Of a stretch of 64,000 nt of DNA, positions 20,098 to 30,760 are shown piece by piece. Numbering within the stretch: position 1 is the stretch's first letter; the number at the start of each line of letters is the position of its first letter. The notes below the pieces were generated by a model. That model was not told where the DNA came from and did not search any database. It saw nothing but the letters and a program-made list of their open reading frames with translations. Location: NCBI RefSeq assembly GCF_019880405.1, contig NZ_CP082269.1, forward strand, positions 1,240,001 to 1,304,000. Direction: 5' to 3'. The DNA comes from Enterobacter sp. C2. Its GTDB lineage: Bacteria; Pseudomonadota; Gammaproteobacteria; Enterobacterales; Enterobacteriaceae. A program made the position numbers and the translations under genes.

Positions 20098-20546
20098 TAC
20101 ACAACCTCTTCCGACTGCGGGCGGCAATTAGTTAATTTATTGTTAATGTCGGTGGCGATTAATTCACAAACGTCTTCCAAATCGTGACTCGGAGAAAAAA
20201 CACGGTCGAAACCCATCTCTTTAAATTTGTGCTCTACTTCAACAAAATCATGTTTGCCGACCACGAGGTTGCCCCCGACATAAAGTAAAATCTCACCGAC
20301 CCCACGCTCGATGCAGCGTTCACGTAAGCCGAGACAGTCAATATCGCCGTGACCGTAAATAGAGGAGACCACAATAGCATCGGCCCCAGTTTCGATAGCG
20401 GCGTCAATGTACTCATCCTGGCTGACCATGACCCCGAGATTGATCACTTGAAAATGGTGGGTGGTAAAAACGCGATCCAGCACTTTGTTGCCGACGGCAT
20501 GACAGTCGGCACCAATTACGCCAATAACGAGCGTTGATTTTTTCAT
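20097..20546 (-). CDS. glmS: glutamate mutase sigma subunit GlmS (B12-binding)
   Basis: Cobalamin-binding subunit of glutamate mutase. The 149-residue product has the flavodoxin-like B12 fold with DxHxxG (residues DCHAVG, supplying the lower axial His) near position 14, VVSSIYGHG and the YVGGNL glycine pair. The start at 20546 (MKKSTLVIG) has an AGAGGATG ribosome site 8 bases upstream; longer in-frame starts lack family support. First gene of the minus-strand operon. This symbol also names the unrelated glucosamine-6-phosphate synthase. Confidence 0.95.
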   Translation of the reverse strand: MKKSTLVIGVIGADCHAVGNKVLDRVFTTHHFQVINLGVMVSQDEYIDAAIETGADAIVVSSIYGHGDIDCLGLRERCIERGVGEILLYVGGNLVVGKHDFVEVEHKFKEMGFDRVFSPSHDLEDVCELIATDINNKLTNCRPQSEEVV

Positions 20547-21392
20547 GGGGCATCCTCTATTCATTTTCGCTAAGATGAGCATCAGTCAGACTGATAAGCA
20601 CAAAGGCTATGCAATAGAGAAAAGTGTGAGGCGAGGGCAGGGGAGAGGCAATTGATCTATTTTCAAAAGCTCTTTCGTTAAAAGATGATTTGTCGTTGAT
20701 TAATAGTTAAACTATTGATGTGAAACGCTTTTATTTGCTTGTCTATGCCTGCTTTGATAATATTTTTAGGGTTTCATATTTTTAGGTTAATTGTAGAGTG
20801 TGACCGGTCTCTAAAAATATAAGCCTGGCTTTCTGAGTAAGTCATTAGTAATGAGTTAAATTCACTGGTGCGTATAATTAAAATATATGTATCCCAGAAA
20901 AAACCAATTAAGCCATGGTTATAAACAGTGAGCTGAATCACCTTAAGACGCTTTTTAACTATCAGACTTTTATTGGAACATATTTTTAACATATCTTTTA
21001 CCATAAGAACCACACCGATACATTCTTAACAATTGCAGTAAAAATTGATTTAGAACAATATTTAAAACATGGAAAAAATTTCTAAAAATCGTTAAATTGT
21101 CGCTGATCAAAATGGTCGAAAAGTTGTAAACTGGCGATAAATTGATCCCCGTCGAAAAACGTAAAAAAGGTTTATTAAAAACCTATTTATTGTAAGGGAT
21201 TTGCGGCGTAATATATCGCGAGATCAATTTGGGATTTTATTAACCTGTCTGTAACTTTTCGTTGCGGTTGGCTCTTTTTTTTGTGACAGCAGCAGTGAAA
21301 AGCAATAGATAATTTTGTATTGGGGCATGTGTGTGAACCCTCTCTAACGGGGTTTGCTCTCGAAGTCTTCATGCGATGCGCAAGGAGTCATG
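20547..21392. promoter_or_regulatory. AT-rich intergenic region between glmS and cydA
   Basis: About 850 bases without a convincing gene. It must hold the glm operon promoter (leftwards) and the cydA promoters (rightwards; ArcA and FNR controlled in E. coli). Visible structure: a 15-base palindrome AATAGTT-A-AACTATT at 20702-20716; two direct copies of ATATTTTTAG (20760-20769 and 20776-20785) plus an inverted copy (20811-20820) next to the palindrome GACCGGTC (20802-20809); and a hairpin AGGTTT/AAACCT at 21178-21194. A 79-codon minus-strand frame at 20774-21013 has no recognisable homologue. The ribosome site AAGGAG (21382-21387) serves cydA. Confidence 0.6.
20702..20716. promoter_or_regulatory. 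15-base palindrome upstream of glmS
   Basis: AATAGTT-A-AACTATT is a perfect odd palindrome about 160 bases before the glmS start. Its size and TA-rich arms fit a LysR-type (T-N11-A) or other dimeric regulator operator. The regulator is not known; the LysR-type gene at the far end of the locus is the obvious candidate. Confidence 0.4.
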
Positions 21393-22994
21393 ATGTTAGA
21401 TATAGTCGAACTGTCACGCTTGCAGTTTGCCTTAACCGCGATGTACCACTTCCTTTTTGTTCCGTTAACGCTCGGTATGGCGTTTTTACTGGCAATCATG
21501 GAAACGGTCTACGTTCTGTCCGGCAAACAAATCTATAAAGATATGACCAAGTTCTGGGGCAAGTTGTTTGGTATCAACTTTGCGCTGGGCGTGGCCACCG
21601 GTCTGACCATGGAGTTCCAGTTCGGGACTAACTGGTCCTATTACTCTCACTACGTAGGCGATATCTTTGGTGCACCGCTGGCCATCGAAGGCCTGATGGC
21701 GTTCTTCCTTGAGTCCACCTTTGTTGGCCTGTTCTTCTTTGGCTGGGATCGCCTGGGCAAAGTGCAGCATATGGCGGTGACCTGGCTGGTTGCGCTGGGC
21801 TCTAACCTCTCGGCTCTGTGGATCCTCGTAGCAAACGGCTGGATGCAGAACCCTATCGCGTCGGATTTCAACTTTGAAACCATGCGTATGGAGATGGTGA
21901 GCTTCTCTGAACTGGTGCTGAACCCGGTTGCCCAGGTGAAGTTCGTTCACACCGTGGCAGCGGGCTACACCTGCGGCGCAATGTTTATCCTTGGCATCAG
22001 CTCCTACTACCTGCTGCGCGGGCGCGATATGGCGTTCGCTAAGCGCTCCTTTGCGATTGCTGCCAGTTTCGGCATGGCTGCGGTGCTCTCTGTTATTGTT
22101 CTGGGCGATGAGTCCGGCTATGAGATGGGCGACGTGCAGAAAACCAAACTGGCTGCTATTGAAGCCGAGTGGGAGACCCAGCCAGCACCGGCAGCGTTTA
22201 CCCTGTTTGGTGTTCCAGATCAGGATAAGCAAGAGAACAATTTTGCCATCCAGATCCCGTATGCGTTGGGCATTATCGCCACGCGCTCGGTTGATACACC
22301 GGTGATCGGTCTGAAAGATCTGATGGTGCAGCATGAAGAGCGTATCCGTAACGGGATGAAAGCGTACCAGCTGCTGGAAGAGTTGCGTGCGGGCTCCACC
22401 GATCAAAACGTGCGCGACCAGTTCAACAGCATGAAGAAAGACCTCGGCTACGGCATGCTGCTGAAACGCTATACGCCTAACGTCACCGATGCGACCGAAG
22501 ATCAGATCAAGCAGGCTACGCAGGACTCCATCCCACGCGTTGCGCCGCTCTACTTTGCCTTCCGTATCATGGTTGCCTGCGGCGTGCTGATGCTGCTTAT
22601 CTTCGCTGTCTCCTTCTGGACCGTTTGCCGTAACCGTATCGGCAGCAAATCCTGGCTGCTGCGCGCTGCGCTATACGGTATTCCGCTGCCGTGGATCGCT
22701 ATCGAGACCGGCTGGTTTGTTGCAGAGTATGGCCGTCAGCCATGGGCGATCGGTGAGGTGCTGCCAACCGCCGTTGCTAACTCCTCGCTGACAGTAGGTG
22801 ACCTGCTGTTCTCTATGATCCTTATCTGCGGCCTCTACACGCTGTTTATGGTGGCGGAAGTCTTCCTGATGTTTAAGTTTGCTCGCCTTGGGCCGAGCAG
22901 TCTGAAAACGGGTCGTTACCACTACGAGCAGGCTAACGTTGAGACCGATACCCAGTATGGGCAGTCCACCGTTGCTTCTCAGCCGGCACGCTAA
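21393..22994 (+). CDS. cydA: cytochrome bd-I ubiquinol oxidase subunit I CydA
   Basis: Quinol-oxidising, haem b558/b595/d-carrying subunit of the high-affinity cytochrome bd oxidase in the inner membrane, used at low oxygen. The 533-residue product has the haem b595 ligand His19 and the conserved VKFVHT histidine (His186 in E. coli), and a long periplasmic Q-loop. The C-terminal tail (about residues 510-533) is longer than the 522-residue E. coli protein. Start at 21393 (MLDIVELS); an adjacent ATG at 21390 is too close to the AAGGAG ribosome site. Confidence 0.97.
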   Translation: MLDIVELSRLQFALTAMYHFLFVPLTLGMAFLLAIMETVYVLSGKQIYKDMTKFWGKLFGINFALGVATGLTMEFQFGTNWSYYSHYVGDIFGAPLAIEGLMAFFLESTFVGLFFFGWDRLGKVQHMAVTWLVALGSNLSALWILVANGWMQNPIASDFNFETMRMEMVSFSELVLNPVAQVKFVHTVAAGYTCGAMFILGISSYYLLRGRDMAFAKRSFAIAASFGMAAVLSVIVLGDESGYEMGDVQKTKLAAIEAEWETQPAPAAFTLFGVPDQDKQENNFAIQIPYALGIIATRSVDTPVIGLKDLMVQHEERIRNGMKAYQLLEELRAGSTDQNVRDQFNSMKKDLGYGMLLKRYTPNVTDATEDQIKQATQDSIPRVAPLYFAFRIMVACGVLMLLIFAVSFWTVCRNRIGSKSWLLRAALYGIPLPWIAIETGWFVAEYGRQPWAIGEVLPTAVANSSLTVGDLLFSMILICGLYTLFMVAEVFLMFKFARLGPSSLKTGRYHYEQANVETDTQYGQSTVASQPAR

Positions 22995-23009
22995 GACAGG
23001 AGTCGTCAA

Positions 23010-24149
23010 ATGATCGATTATGAAGTATTACGTTTTATCTGGTGGCTGCTGGTTGGCATTTTGCTGATTGGCTTTGCAGTCACCGACGGCTGGGACATGG
23101 GCGTGGGGATGTTAACCCGCTTCCTGGGTCGTAACGACACCGAACGCCGTATTATGATCAACTCTATTGCGCCGCACTGGGACGGTAACCAGGTGTGGCT
23201 GATCACCGCTGGCGGCGCGCTGTTTGCTGCCTGGCCGATGGTCTACGCCGCTGCCTTCTCTGGCTTCTATGTGGCAATGATCCTGGTGCTGGCCTCGCTG
23301 TTCTTTCGTCCGGTGGGTTTCGACTACCGCTCGAAGATTGAAGATCCGCGCTGGCGCAACATGTGGGACTGGGGCATCTTTATCGGCAGCTTTGTACCGC
23401 CGCTGGTGATTGGTGTGGCCTTCGGTAACCTGCTGCAGGGCGTACCTTTCCATATGGATGAGTACATGCGCCTCTTCTATACCGGCAACTTCTTCCAGCT
23501 GCTGAACCCGTTTGGTCTGCTGGCTGGCGTGGTGAGCGTAGCGATGATCCTGACGCAGGGTGCAACCTACCTGCAGATGCGTACGGCAGGCGAAGTGTAT
23601 GTCCGTTCACGGACGACGACTCAGGTGGCGGCGCTGGTGACTATGGTCTGCTTCGCGCTGGCAGGCGTTTGGGTGATGTTCGGTATCGACGGCTATGTGG
23701 TCACCTCGGCTATCGATCATCACGCGGCGTCTAACCCGCTGACCAAGCAGGTTGCACGTGAGGCGGGAGCCTGGCTGGTGAACTTCAACACCACCCCGAT
23801 CCTGTGGTTGATCCCGGCGCTGGGCGTTGTGCTACCGCTGTTTACCTTTGTTGCGGGTCGTCTGAACAGATCGGCATGGGCGTTCTTCTTCTCGTCCCTG
23901 ACGCTGGCCTGCATCATTCTGACCGCCGGTATTGCGATGTTCCCGTTCATCATGCCGTCCAGCACGGTAATGAACGCTAGCCTGACCATGTGGGATGCAA
24001 CGTCGAGCCAGATGACGCTGAACCTGATGACCTGGGTTGCTGCGGTGTTCGTACCGATTATTCTGCTCTACTCCACGTGGTGCTACTGGAAAATGTTCGG
24101 TCGCATTACCAAAGAGCATATTGAAAGCAACACGCACTCTCTGTACTAA
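23010..24149 (+). CDS. cydB: cytochrome bd-I ubiquinol oxidase subunit II CydB
   Basis: Second large membrane subunit of cytochrome bd oxidase, with about nine membrane helices and structurally related to CydA. The 379 residues equal E. coli. Typical motifs are the N-terminal WWLLVGILLIGFAVTDGWDMG segment, split here as WWLLVGILL and TDGWDMG, and WDGNQVW. It follows cydA by 15 bases and precedes cydX by 14. Confidence 0.98.
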   Translation: MIDYEVLRFIWWLLVGILLIGFAVTDGWDMGVGMLTRFLGRNDTERRIMINSIAPHWDGNQVWLITAGGALFAAWPMVYAAAFSGFYVAMILVLASLFFRPVGFDYRSKIEDPRWRNMWDWGIFIGSFVPPLVIGVAFGNLLQGVPFHMDEYMRLFYTGNFFQLLNPFGLLAGVVSVAMILTQGATYLQMRTAGEVYVRSRTTTQVAALVTMVCFALAGVWVMFGIDGYVVTSAIDHHAASNPLTKQVAREAGAWLVNFNTTPILWLIPALGVVLPLFTFVAGRLNRSAWAFFFSSLTLACIILTAGIAMFPFIMPSSTVMNASLTMWDATSSQMTLNLMTWVAAVFVPIILLYSTWCYWKMFGRITKEHIESNTHSLY

Positions 24150-24163
24150 GTAAGGAGCATACA

Positions 24164-24277
24164 ATGTGGTATTTCGCATGGATTTTAGGAACGCTTCTTG
24201 CCTGTGCATTTGGCGTGATTACCGCCCTGGCGCTTGAGCACGTTGAAGCGACGCAGGCAGGTAAAGAAAAAGCCTGA
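24164..24277 (+). CDS. cydX: cytochrome bd-I accessory subunit CydX
   Basis: A 37-residue single-helix membrane protein (MWYFAWILGTLLAC start) required for a stable, fully active CydAB complex. It lies in the same operon with a strong ribosome site (AAGGAG) 7 bases before the ATG. Only a few C-terminal residues differ from E. coli. Its stop overlaps the ybgE start by one base (TGATG). Confidence 0.96.
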   Translation: MWYFAWILGTLLACAFGVITALALEHVEATQAGKEKA

Positions 24278-24570
24278 TGGTAAGTCTTATCGCAAAACTG
24301 TATGCGGTAATGGATAAGGGCCCGCTCAGGGCCCTTTCACTGGTGATGGCGCTGGTACTGGCAGGCTGTATGTTCTGGGATCCCAGCCGCTTTGCGGCGA
24401 AGACCAGCGACCTGACCGTCTGGCACGGTCTGCTGCTGATGTGGGCCGTCTGTGCAGGCGTGATCCACGGGGTAGGGTTTCGTCCGAAAGCCGTTCACTG
24501 GCAAGGGATCTTCTGCCCGCTCATCGCCGATGTTGTCCTTGCTGCAGGGCTCTTCTTTTTCTTCTTTTGA
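24277..24570 (+). CDS. ybgE: cyd operon protein YbgE
   Basis: A 97-residue inner-membrane protein with about three hydrophobic segments, always found with cydABX in enterobacteria. Its exact role in cytochrome bd function is not established. The start at 24277 overlaps the cydX stop by one base. It ends with a phenylalanine-rich tail and is followed by the operon terminator. Confidence 0.9.
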   Translation: MVSLIAKLYAVMDKGPLRALSLVMALVLAGCMFWDPSRFAAKTSDLTVWHGLLLMWAVCAGVIHGVGFRPKAVHWQGIFCPLIADVVLAAGLFFFFF

Positions 24571-24591
24571 ATAAGAAATGTCCGTTAACGA

Positions 24592-24620
24592 TATGGGCTT
24601 GCATAAGCCCATAAATTTTT
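24592..24620 (+). terminator. intrinsic terminator of cydABX-ybgE
   Basis: TATGGGCTT (24592-24600) pairs with AAGCCCATA (24605-24613) around a GCAT loop and is followed by AATTTTT. This separates the cyd operon from ybgC-tol. Confidence 0.85.
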
Positions 24621-24717
24621 ACGCTGCGTTTACTCCAACCCATTCCAAACCACCTTTCCCCCGCGTATAGTAGCAGCGTTTGAACGCTCTACTTATATTG
24701 CATTACCGGGATGTAAA

Positions 24718-25811
<1,094 letters not shown>

Positions 25812-25814
25812 GCC

Positions 25815-26243
25815 ATGGCCAGAACACGCGGTCGGGGTCGTCGTGAGCTAAAGTCCGAGATCAATATCGTACCCTTGCTCGACGTACTGCTGGTGCTGCT
25901 GCTGATCTTTATGGCGACGGCACCCATCATTACGCAGAGTGTAGAGGTTGATCTGCCGGATGCGACCGAGTCGCAAACCGTCAGCTCTAATGACGATCCG
26001 CCGGTTATCATTGAGGTTTCCGGCGTGGGTCAATATAGCGTGGTAGTGGAAAAAGATCGCATGGATCAGCTACCGCCGGAGCAGGTGATTGCTGAAGCGC
26101 AACGCCGCCTGCAATCCAATCCGAAAACGGTCTTCTTAATCGGTGGCGCGAAAGAAGTGCCTTACGATGAAATAATTAAAGCGCTGAACCTGCTCCATAG
26201 CGCGGGCGTGAAGTCGGTTGGCTTAATGACCCAGCCTATCTAA
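25815..26243 (+). CDS. tolR: Tol-Pal system protein TolR
   Basis: Proton-motive-force transducing subunit homologous to ExbD and MotB. The 142 residues comprise a short cytoplasmic N-terminus, one membrane helix (about 18-38) with the essential Asp23 in NIVPLLDVLLV, and a periplasmic domain. It begins 3 bases after tolQ. Confidence 0.98.
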   Translation: MARTRGRGRRELKSEINIVPLLDVLLVLLLIFMATAPIITQSVEVDLPDATESQTVSSNDDPPVIIEVSGVGQYSVVVEKDRMDQLPPEQVIAEAQRRLQSNPKTVFLIGGAKEVPYDEIIKALNLLHSAGVKSVGLMTQPI

Positions 26244-26282
26244 TCCGCTGCTGAGCAGGCAGACAGTTTTTGGGAACCGAGA

Positions 26283-27620
26283 GTGTCAAAGGCAACCGAA
26301 CAAAACGACAAGCTTAAACGAGCAATCATTATTTCAGCGGTGCTGCACGTCATTCTGTTTGCAGCGCTGATCTGGAGCTCGTTTGATGAGCATATAGATG
26401 CCTCTGCAGGCGGCGGCGGTGGCTCGTCCATTGACGCCGTGATGGTCGATCCCGGCGCGGTAGTGCAGCAGTACAATCGTCAGCAGCAACAGCAGGCGAG
26501 CGCGAAGCGTGCAGAAGAGCAGCGTGAAAAACAGGCGCAACAGCAGGCGGAAGAGCTGCGTGAAAAGCAGGCCGCCGAGCAGGAGCGTCTGAAGCAGCTG
26601 GAAAAAGAGCGTTTGCAGGCGCAGGAGCAGGCCCGCGAGCAGGCCCAGCAGCAGAAACAGGCTGAAGAGGCGGCGAAGCAGGCCCAGGAGAAACAGAAGC
26701 AGGCTGAAGAAGCCGCGGCGAAGGCGGCGGCTGATGCGAAAGCACAGGCCGATGCCCAGGCGAAGGCAGCAGAAGAGGCGGCACAAAAAGCCGCTGCGGA
26801 TGCGAAAGCCAAAGCCGTAGCCGAGGCAAAAGTAGCGGCAGACGCGGCGAAGAAAGCCGCAGCGGACGCCCAGAAGAAAGCTGAAGCCGAAGCGGCGAAG
26901 AAAGCGCAGCAGGACGCCGAGAAGAAAGCCGAAGCCGAGGCCGCTAAGCAGGCAGCGGAGAAAGCTGCAGCTGAAAAAGCGGCTGCTGCTGCCGAGAAGG
27001 CTGCCGCTGCGAAAGCTGCGGCGGCAGAAAAAGCCGCCGCTGAGAAAAAGGCCGCTGCACAGAAGGCTGCGGAAGAGAAAGCTGCTGCGGCCGCAGAAAA
27101 AGCGGCTGCTGCGAAAGCCGCTGCGGCTGAAAAGGCCGCCGCCGATAAGAAAGCGGCTGCCGATAAAGCTGCTGCTGCCAAAGCGGCTGCGGCGAAGAAA
27201 GCGGCCGCAGCAGAGAAAGCCGCTGCGTCAGACGTAGACGATCTGTTTGGCGATCTCAGTTCAGGTAAGAATGCGCCGAAAACCGGCGGTGGCGCGAAAG
27301 GAAATAACGCAGCCCCGGCAGGAAGTGGTAGTACTAAAAACAATGGCGCGTCGGGTGCGGATATCAGCAACTACGCCGGGATGATCAAATCAGCGATTGA
27401 GACTAAGTTTTATGACGCGTCGTCGTATGCAGGGAAAACCTGTACGCTGCGCATAAAACTGGCCCCGGACGGTTTGCTGTTGGATATTCAATCCGAAGGT
27501 GGCGATCCTGCGCTCTGTCAGGCTGCATTAGCGGCAGCACGTCAGGCGAAGATCCCGAAACCGCCGAGCCAGGCCGTTTACGAAGTGTTTAAAAATGCTC
27601 CACTGGACTTTAAACCTTAG
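26283..27620 (+). CDS. tolA: Tol-Pal envelope-spanning protein TolA
   Basis: Links TolQR in the inner membrane to Pal and TolB at the outer membrane; also a receptor for group A colicins and filamentous phages. Domain I is a membrane helix (about 14-34), domain II is a very long Ala/Lys/Glu/Gln-rich helix (about 60-315) built of KAAAAEKAAA-like units, and domain III is a globular C-terminus (about 345-445). It has 445 residues against 421 in E. coli; the extra length lies in the domain II repeats. GTG start at 26283 as in E. coli. Confidence 0.97.
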   Translation: MSKATEQNDKLKRAIIISAVLHVILFAALIWSSFDEHIDASAGGGGGSSIDAVMVDPGAVVQQYNRQQQQQASAKRAEEQREKQAQQQAEELREKQAAEQERLKQLEKERLQAQEQAREQAQQQKQAEEAAKQAQEKQKQAEEAAAKAAADAKAQADAQAKAAEEAAQKAAADAKAKAVAEAKVAADAAKKAAADAQKKAEAEAAKKAQQDAEKKAEAEAAKQAAEKAAAEKAAAAAEKAAAAKAAAAEKAAAEKKAAAQKAAEEKAAAAAEKAAAAKAAAAEKAAADKKAAADKAAAAKAAAAKKAAAAEKAAASDVDDLFGDLSSGKNAPKTGGGAKGNNAAPAGSGSTKNNGASGADISNYAGMIKSAIETKFYDASSYAGKTCTLRIKLAPDGLLLDIQSEGGDPALCQAALAAARQAKIPKPPSQAVYEVFKNAPLDFKP

Positions 27621-27750
27621 GTTACACTTTCCCCACGTAAAGGTGGAAAGGGTACTACTGTTTCCACTGGGCTGTGGTCATTTTGGATATTTAGTTTGTT
27701 AACATTCTGCTAAATTATCGCGGGTTTACCGCCCGGATAAGGGAGATATG

Positions 27751-29043
27751 ATGAAGCAGGCATTACGTGTAGTGTTTGGTTTTTTGGTGCTGTGGGCGGC
27801 CGTGCTGCACGCGGAAGTGCGCATTGAGATTACCCAGGGCGTGGATTCAGCGCGCCCGATTGGCGTTGTTCCTTTCCAGTGGGCGGGGCCTGGCGCTGCG
27901 CCTGAAGATATCGGCGGCATTGTCGGTGCTGACCTGCGCAACAGCGGCAAGTTCAACCCGCTGGATCGCTCTCGTCTGCCGCAGCAGCCGGGCAGCGCTC
28001 AGGAAGTTCAGCCTGCAGCCTGGTCTGCGCTGGGTATTGATGCCGTGGTCGTTGGGCAGGTAACGCCTAACCCGGACGGTGGCTACACCGTGGCGTATCA
28101 GCTGGTGGATACCGGCGGCGCGCCGGGTACCGTGCTGGCTCAGAACTCCTATAAGGTGAACAAGCAGTGGCTGCGCTATGCGGGCCATACTGCCAGTGAT
28201 GAAGTATTCGAGAAGCTGACCGGTATTAAAGGTGCGTTCCGTACGCGTATCGCTTACGTGGTTCAGACTAACGGCGGCCAGTTCCCATACGAACTGCGCG
28301 TCTCTGACTACGACGGCTATAACCAGTTCGTGGTTCACCGTTCACCGCAGCCGTTGATGTCACCGGCATGGTCTCCGGACGGCAGCAAGCTGGCCTACGT
28401 AACCTTTGAGAGCGGTCGTTCTGCACTGGTGATCCAGACGCTGGCTAACCGCGCCGTACGTCAGGTGGCTTCGTTCCCGCGTCACAACGGTGCACCGGCA
28501 TTCTCTCCGGACGGGTCTAAACTGGCGTTCGCACTGTCGAAAACCGGTAGCCTGAACCTCTACGTGATGGATATCGGCTCTGGCCAGATCCGTCAGGTCA
28601 CCGACGGACGTAGCAACAACACCGAGCCGACCTGGTTCCCGGACAGCCAGAACCTGGCCTTTACCTCTGACCAGGCAGGTCGTCCGCAGGTGTATAAAGT
28701 GAATGTAAACGGCGGTGCTCCGCAGCGTATCTCCTGGGAAGGTTCTCAGAACCAGGACGCTGACGTCAGCAGCGACGGCAAGTTTATGGTAATGGTCAGC
28801 TCCAACGGTGGGCAGCAGCACATTGCCAAACAAGATCTGGCAGCGGGTGGCGTACAAGTCTTGTCGTCAACGTTCCTGGATGAAACGCCAAGTCTGGCAC
28901 CTAACGGCACTATGGTAATCTACAGCTCTTCTCAGGGGATGGGATCCGTGCTGAATCTGGTTTCTACAGATGGGCGTTTCAAAGCGCGTCTTCCGGCGAC
29001 TGATGGACAGGTCAAATTCCCTGCCTGGTCTCCGTATCTGTAA
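27751..29043 (+). CDS. tolB: Tol-Pal periplasmic beta-propeller protein TolB
   Basis: Periplasmic protein that binds Pal and TolA. The 430-residue precursor has a signal peptide (MKQALRV to VLHA, cleaved near residue 21), an N-terminal alpha/beta domain and a six-bladed WD40-like propeller with repeated SPDGSKLA motifs. The start at 27751 gives the E. coli length; a second ATG directly upstream at 27748 is possible. The 130-base gap after tolA probably holds a separate promoter. Confidence 0.97.
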   Translation: MKQALRVVFGFLVLWAAVLHAEVRIEITQGVDSARPIGVVPFQWAGPGAAPEDIGGIVGADLRNSGKFNPLDRSRLPQQPGSAQEVQPAAWSALGIDAVVVGQVTPNPDGGYTVAYQLVDTGGAPGTVLAQNSYKVNKQWLRYAGHTASDEVFEKLTGIKGAFRTRIAYVVQTNGGQFPYELRVSDYDGYNQFVVHRSPQPLMSPAWSPDGSKLAYVTFESGRSALVIQTLANRAVRQVASFPRHNGAPAFSPDGSKLAFALSKTGSLNLYVMDIGSGQIRQVTDGRSNNTEPTWFPDSQNLAFTSDQAGRPQVYKVNVNGGAPQRISWEGSQNQDADVSSDGKFMVMVSSNGGQQHIAKQDLAAGGVQVLSSTFLDETPSLAPNGTMVIYSSSQGMGSVLNLVSTDGRFKARLPATDGQVKFPAWSPYL

Positions 29044-29053
29044 TAATAATTAA

Positions 29054-29599
<546 letters not shown>

Positions 29600-29608
29600 G
29601 AGAATTGC

Positions 29609-30403
29609 ATGAGCAGTAACTTCAGACATCATCTGTTGAGTCTGTCGTTACTGGTTGGCATAGCGGCCCCCTGGGCCGCTTTTGCGCAAGCGCCAATCAG
29701 TAGTGTCGGCTCAGGCTCGGTTGAAGACCGGGTCACCCAACTTGAGCGCATCTCTAACGCTCACAGCCAGCTTTTAACCCAGCTTCAGCAGCAGCTCTCT
29801 GACAACCAGTCGGATATCGACTCTCTGCGTGGTCAGATCCAGGAGAGCCAGTATCAGCTGAATCAGGTGGTTGAACGCCAGAAACAGATCCTGCTGCAGA
29901 TTGATAGCCTGGGCAGCGGCGGTGCGGCAGCAGCGCAGCCAGCGGCAGGCGATCAGGGTGGGGCGGCTACCGCCACACCTGCACCCGCAGCAGGAGCGGC
30001 AGCGGCCCCCAGCGCGCCGGTACAGAGCGGTGATGCGAATACCGACTACAACGCAGCCATCGCACTGGTGCAGGATAAATCCCGCCAGGACGACGCTATC
30101 GCCGCGTTTAGCAGCTTTGTTAAAAAATACCCGGACTCCACCTACGTTCCTAATGCGAACTACTGGCTGGGTCAGTTGAACTACAACAAGGGTAAAAAAG
30201 ACGATGCGGCATTCTATTTTGCCTCGGTTGTCAAAAACTATCCGAAATCTCCCAAGGCACCGGACGCGATGTTTAAGGTCGGGGTGATCATGCAGGAGAA
30301 AGGGGATACTGCCAAAGCCAAAGCGGTTTATCAGCAGGTTGTAAGCAAATATCCTGGCACCGACGGTGCAAAACAGGCGCAGAAAAAGCTCAGTGCGATG
30401 TAA
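29609..30403 (+). CDS. cpoB: cell division coordinator CpoB (YbgF)
   Basis: Periplasmic protein that coordinates PBP1b-dependent peptidoglycan synthesis with Tol-driven constriction. The 264 residues comprise a signal peptide (cleaved near AFA-QAP, residue 26), an N-terminal trimeric coiled coil (about 35-100), a Gly/Ala/Pro linker (about 105-145) and C-terminal TPR repeats (about 145-262). The linker is richer in alanine and glycine than in E. coli. Last gene of the tol-pal cluster. Confidence 0.95.
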   Translation: MSSNFRHHLLSLSLLVGIAAPWAAFAQAPISSVGSGSVEDRVTQLERISNAHSQLLTQLQQQLSDNQSDIDSLRGQIQESQYQLNQVVERQKQILLQIDSLGSGGAAAAQPAAGDQGGAATATPAPAAGAAAAPSAPVQSGDANTDYNAAIALVQDKSRQDDAIAAFSSFVKKYPDSTYVPNANYWLGQLNYNKGKKDDAAFYFASVVKNYPKSPKAPDAMFKVGVIMQEKGDTAKAKAVYQQVVSKYPGTDGAKQAQKKLSAM

Positions 30404-30415
30404 TGAATGCGGCAT

Positions 30416-30441
30416 GACCAGATATCGCTCTATTTCTGGTC
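30416..30441 (+). terminator. possible weak terminator after cpoB
   Basis: GACCAGA (30416-30422) can pair with TCTGGTC (30435-30441) around a 12-base loop, 12 bases after the cpoB stop. Only TTG follows, so termination strength is doubtful. Confidence 0.4.
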
Positions 30442-30489
30442 TTGTCGGGTGAATCATAAGCAGTTAAGTGATCTCGCTCGAAATTTTAG

Positions 30490-30517
30490 TTGCGCCAACT
30501 TCATAAATCAGTAATAT
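30490..30517 (+). promoter_or_regulatory. promoter of the tRNA operon
   Basis: -35 TTGCGC at 30490-30495, a 16-base spacer and -10 TAATAT at 30512-30517, followed by a GC-rich discriminator (GCCGCCG). A GC-rich discriminator is typical of stringently controlled stable-RNA promoters. The first tRNA begins about 60 bases downstream. Confidence 0.65.
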
Positions 30518-30578
30518 ATGCCGCCGTTGCCACGGGATATCGCACAGCCCGAAAGCAGCGCAAAAGCGGTAAAATAGT

Positions 30579-30654
30579 GGGTCGTTAGCTCAGTTGGTAG
30601 AGCAGTTGACTTTTAATCAATTGGTCGCAGGTTCGAATCCTGCACGACCCACCA
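30579..30654 (+). tRNA. lysT: tRNA-Lys (anticodon TTT)
   Basis: A 76-base gene with encoded CCA. The acceptor GGGTCGT pairs with ACGACCC, the anticodon loop is CTTTTAA, and the T-arm is GCAGG-TTCGAAT-CCTGC. First of five tandem tRNAs after cpoB, matching the lysT position in E. coli. Confidence 0.98.
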
Positions 30655-30681
30655 CTTAAAGCAGTTCCAGCAGTAAAGAGT

Positions 30682-30757
30682 GGGTGATTAGCTCAGTTGG
30701 TAGAGCATCTCCTTTACACGGAGGGGGTCGGCGGTTCGAGCCCGTCATCACCCACCA
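30682..30757 (+). tRNA. valT: tRNA-Val (anticodon TAC)
   Basis: A 76-base gene with encoded CCA. Acceptor GGGTGAT/ATCACCC, anticodon loop with TAC, and T-loop TTCGAGC. The 27-base spacer from the preceding tRNA is short, consistent with one transcript. Confidence 0.98.
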
Positions 30758-30760
30758 CTC

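Noticed and set aside
20582-20582. Upstream start for glmS giving 161 residues
   Set aside because: The internal ATG at 20546 has the better ribosome site and matches the family N-terminus.
20547-20700. Sigma-54 promoter ahead of glmS
   Set aside because: A TTGCA element occurs near 20610, but no GG lies at the required 10-base spacing upstream.
26460-27230. Short-period repeats that could be mistaken for a tandem DNA repeat array
   Set aside because: They are codons of the TolA alanine/lysine-rich helix (domain II), explained by the protein.
26480-27370. Minus-strand Ala/Ser/Phe-rich frame of 296 codons
   Set aside because: It is the complement of the repetitive TolA helix coding region, which makes low-complexity open frames on both strands.
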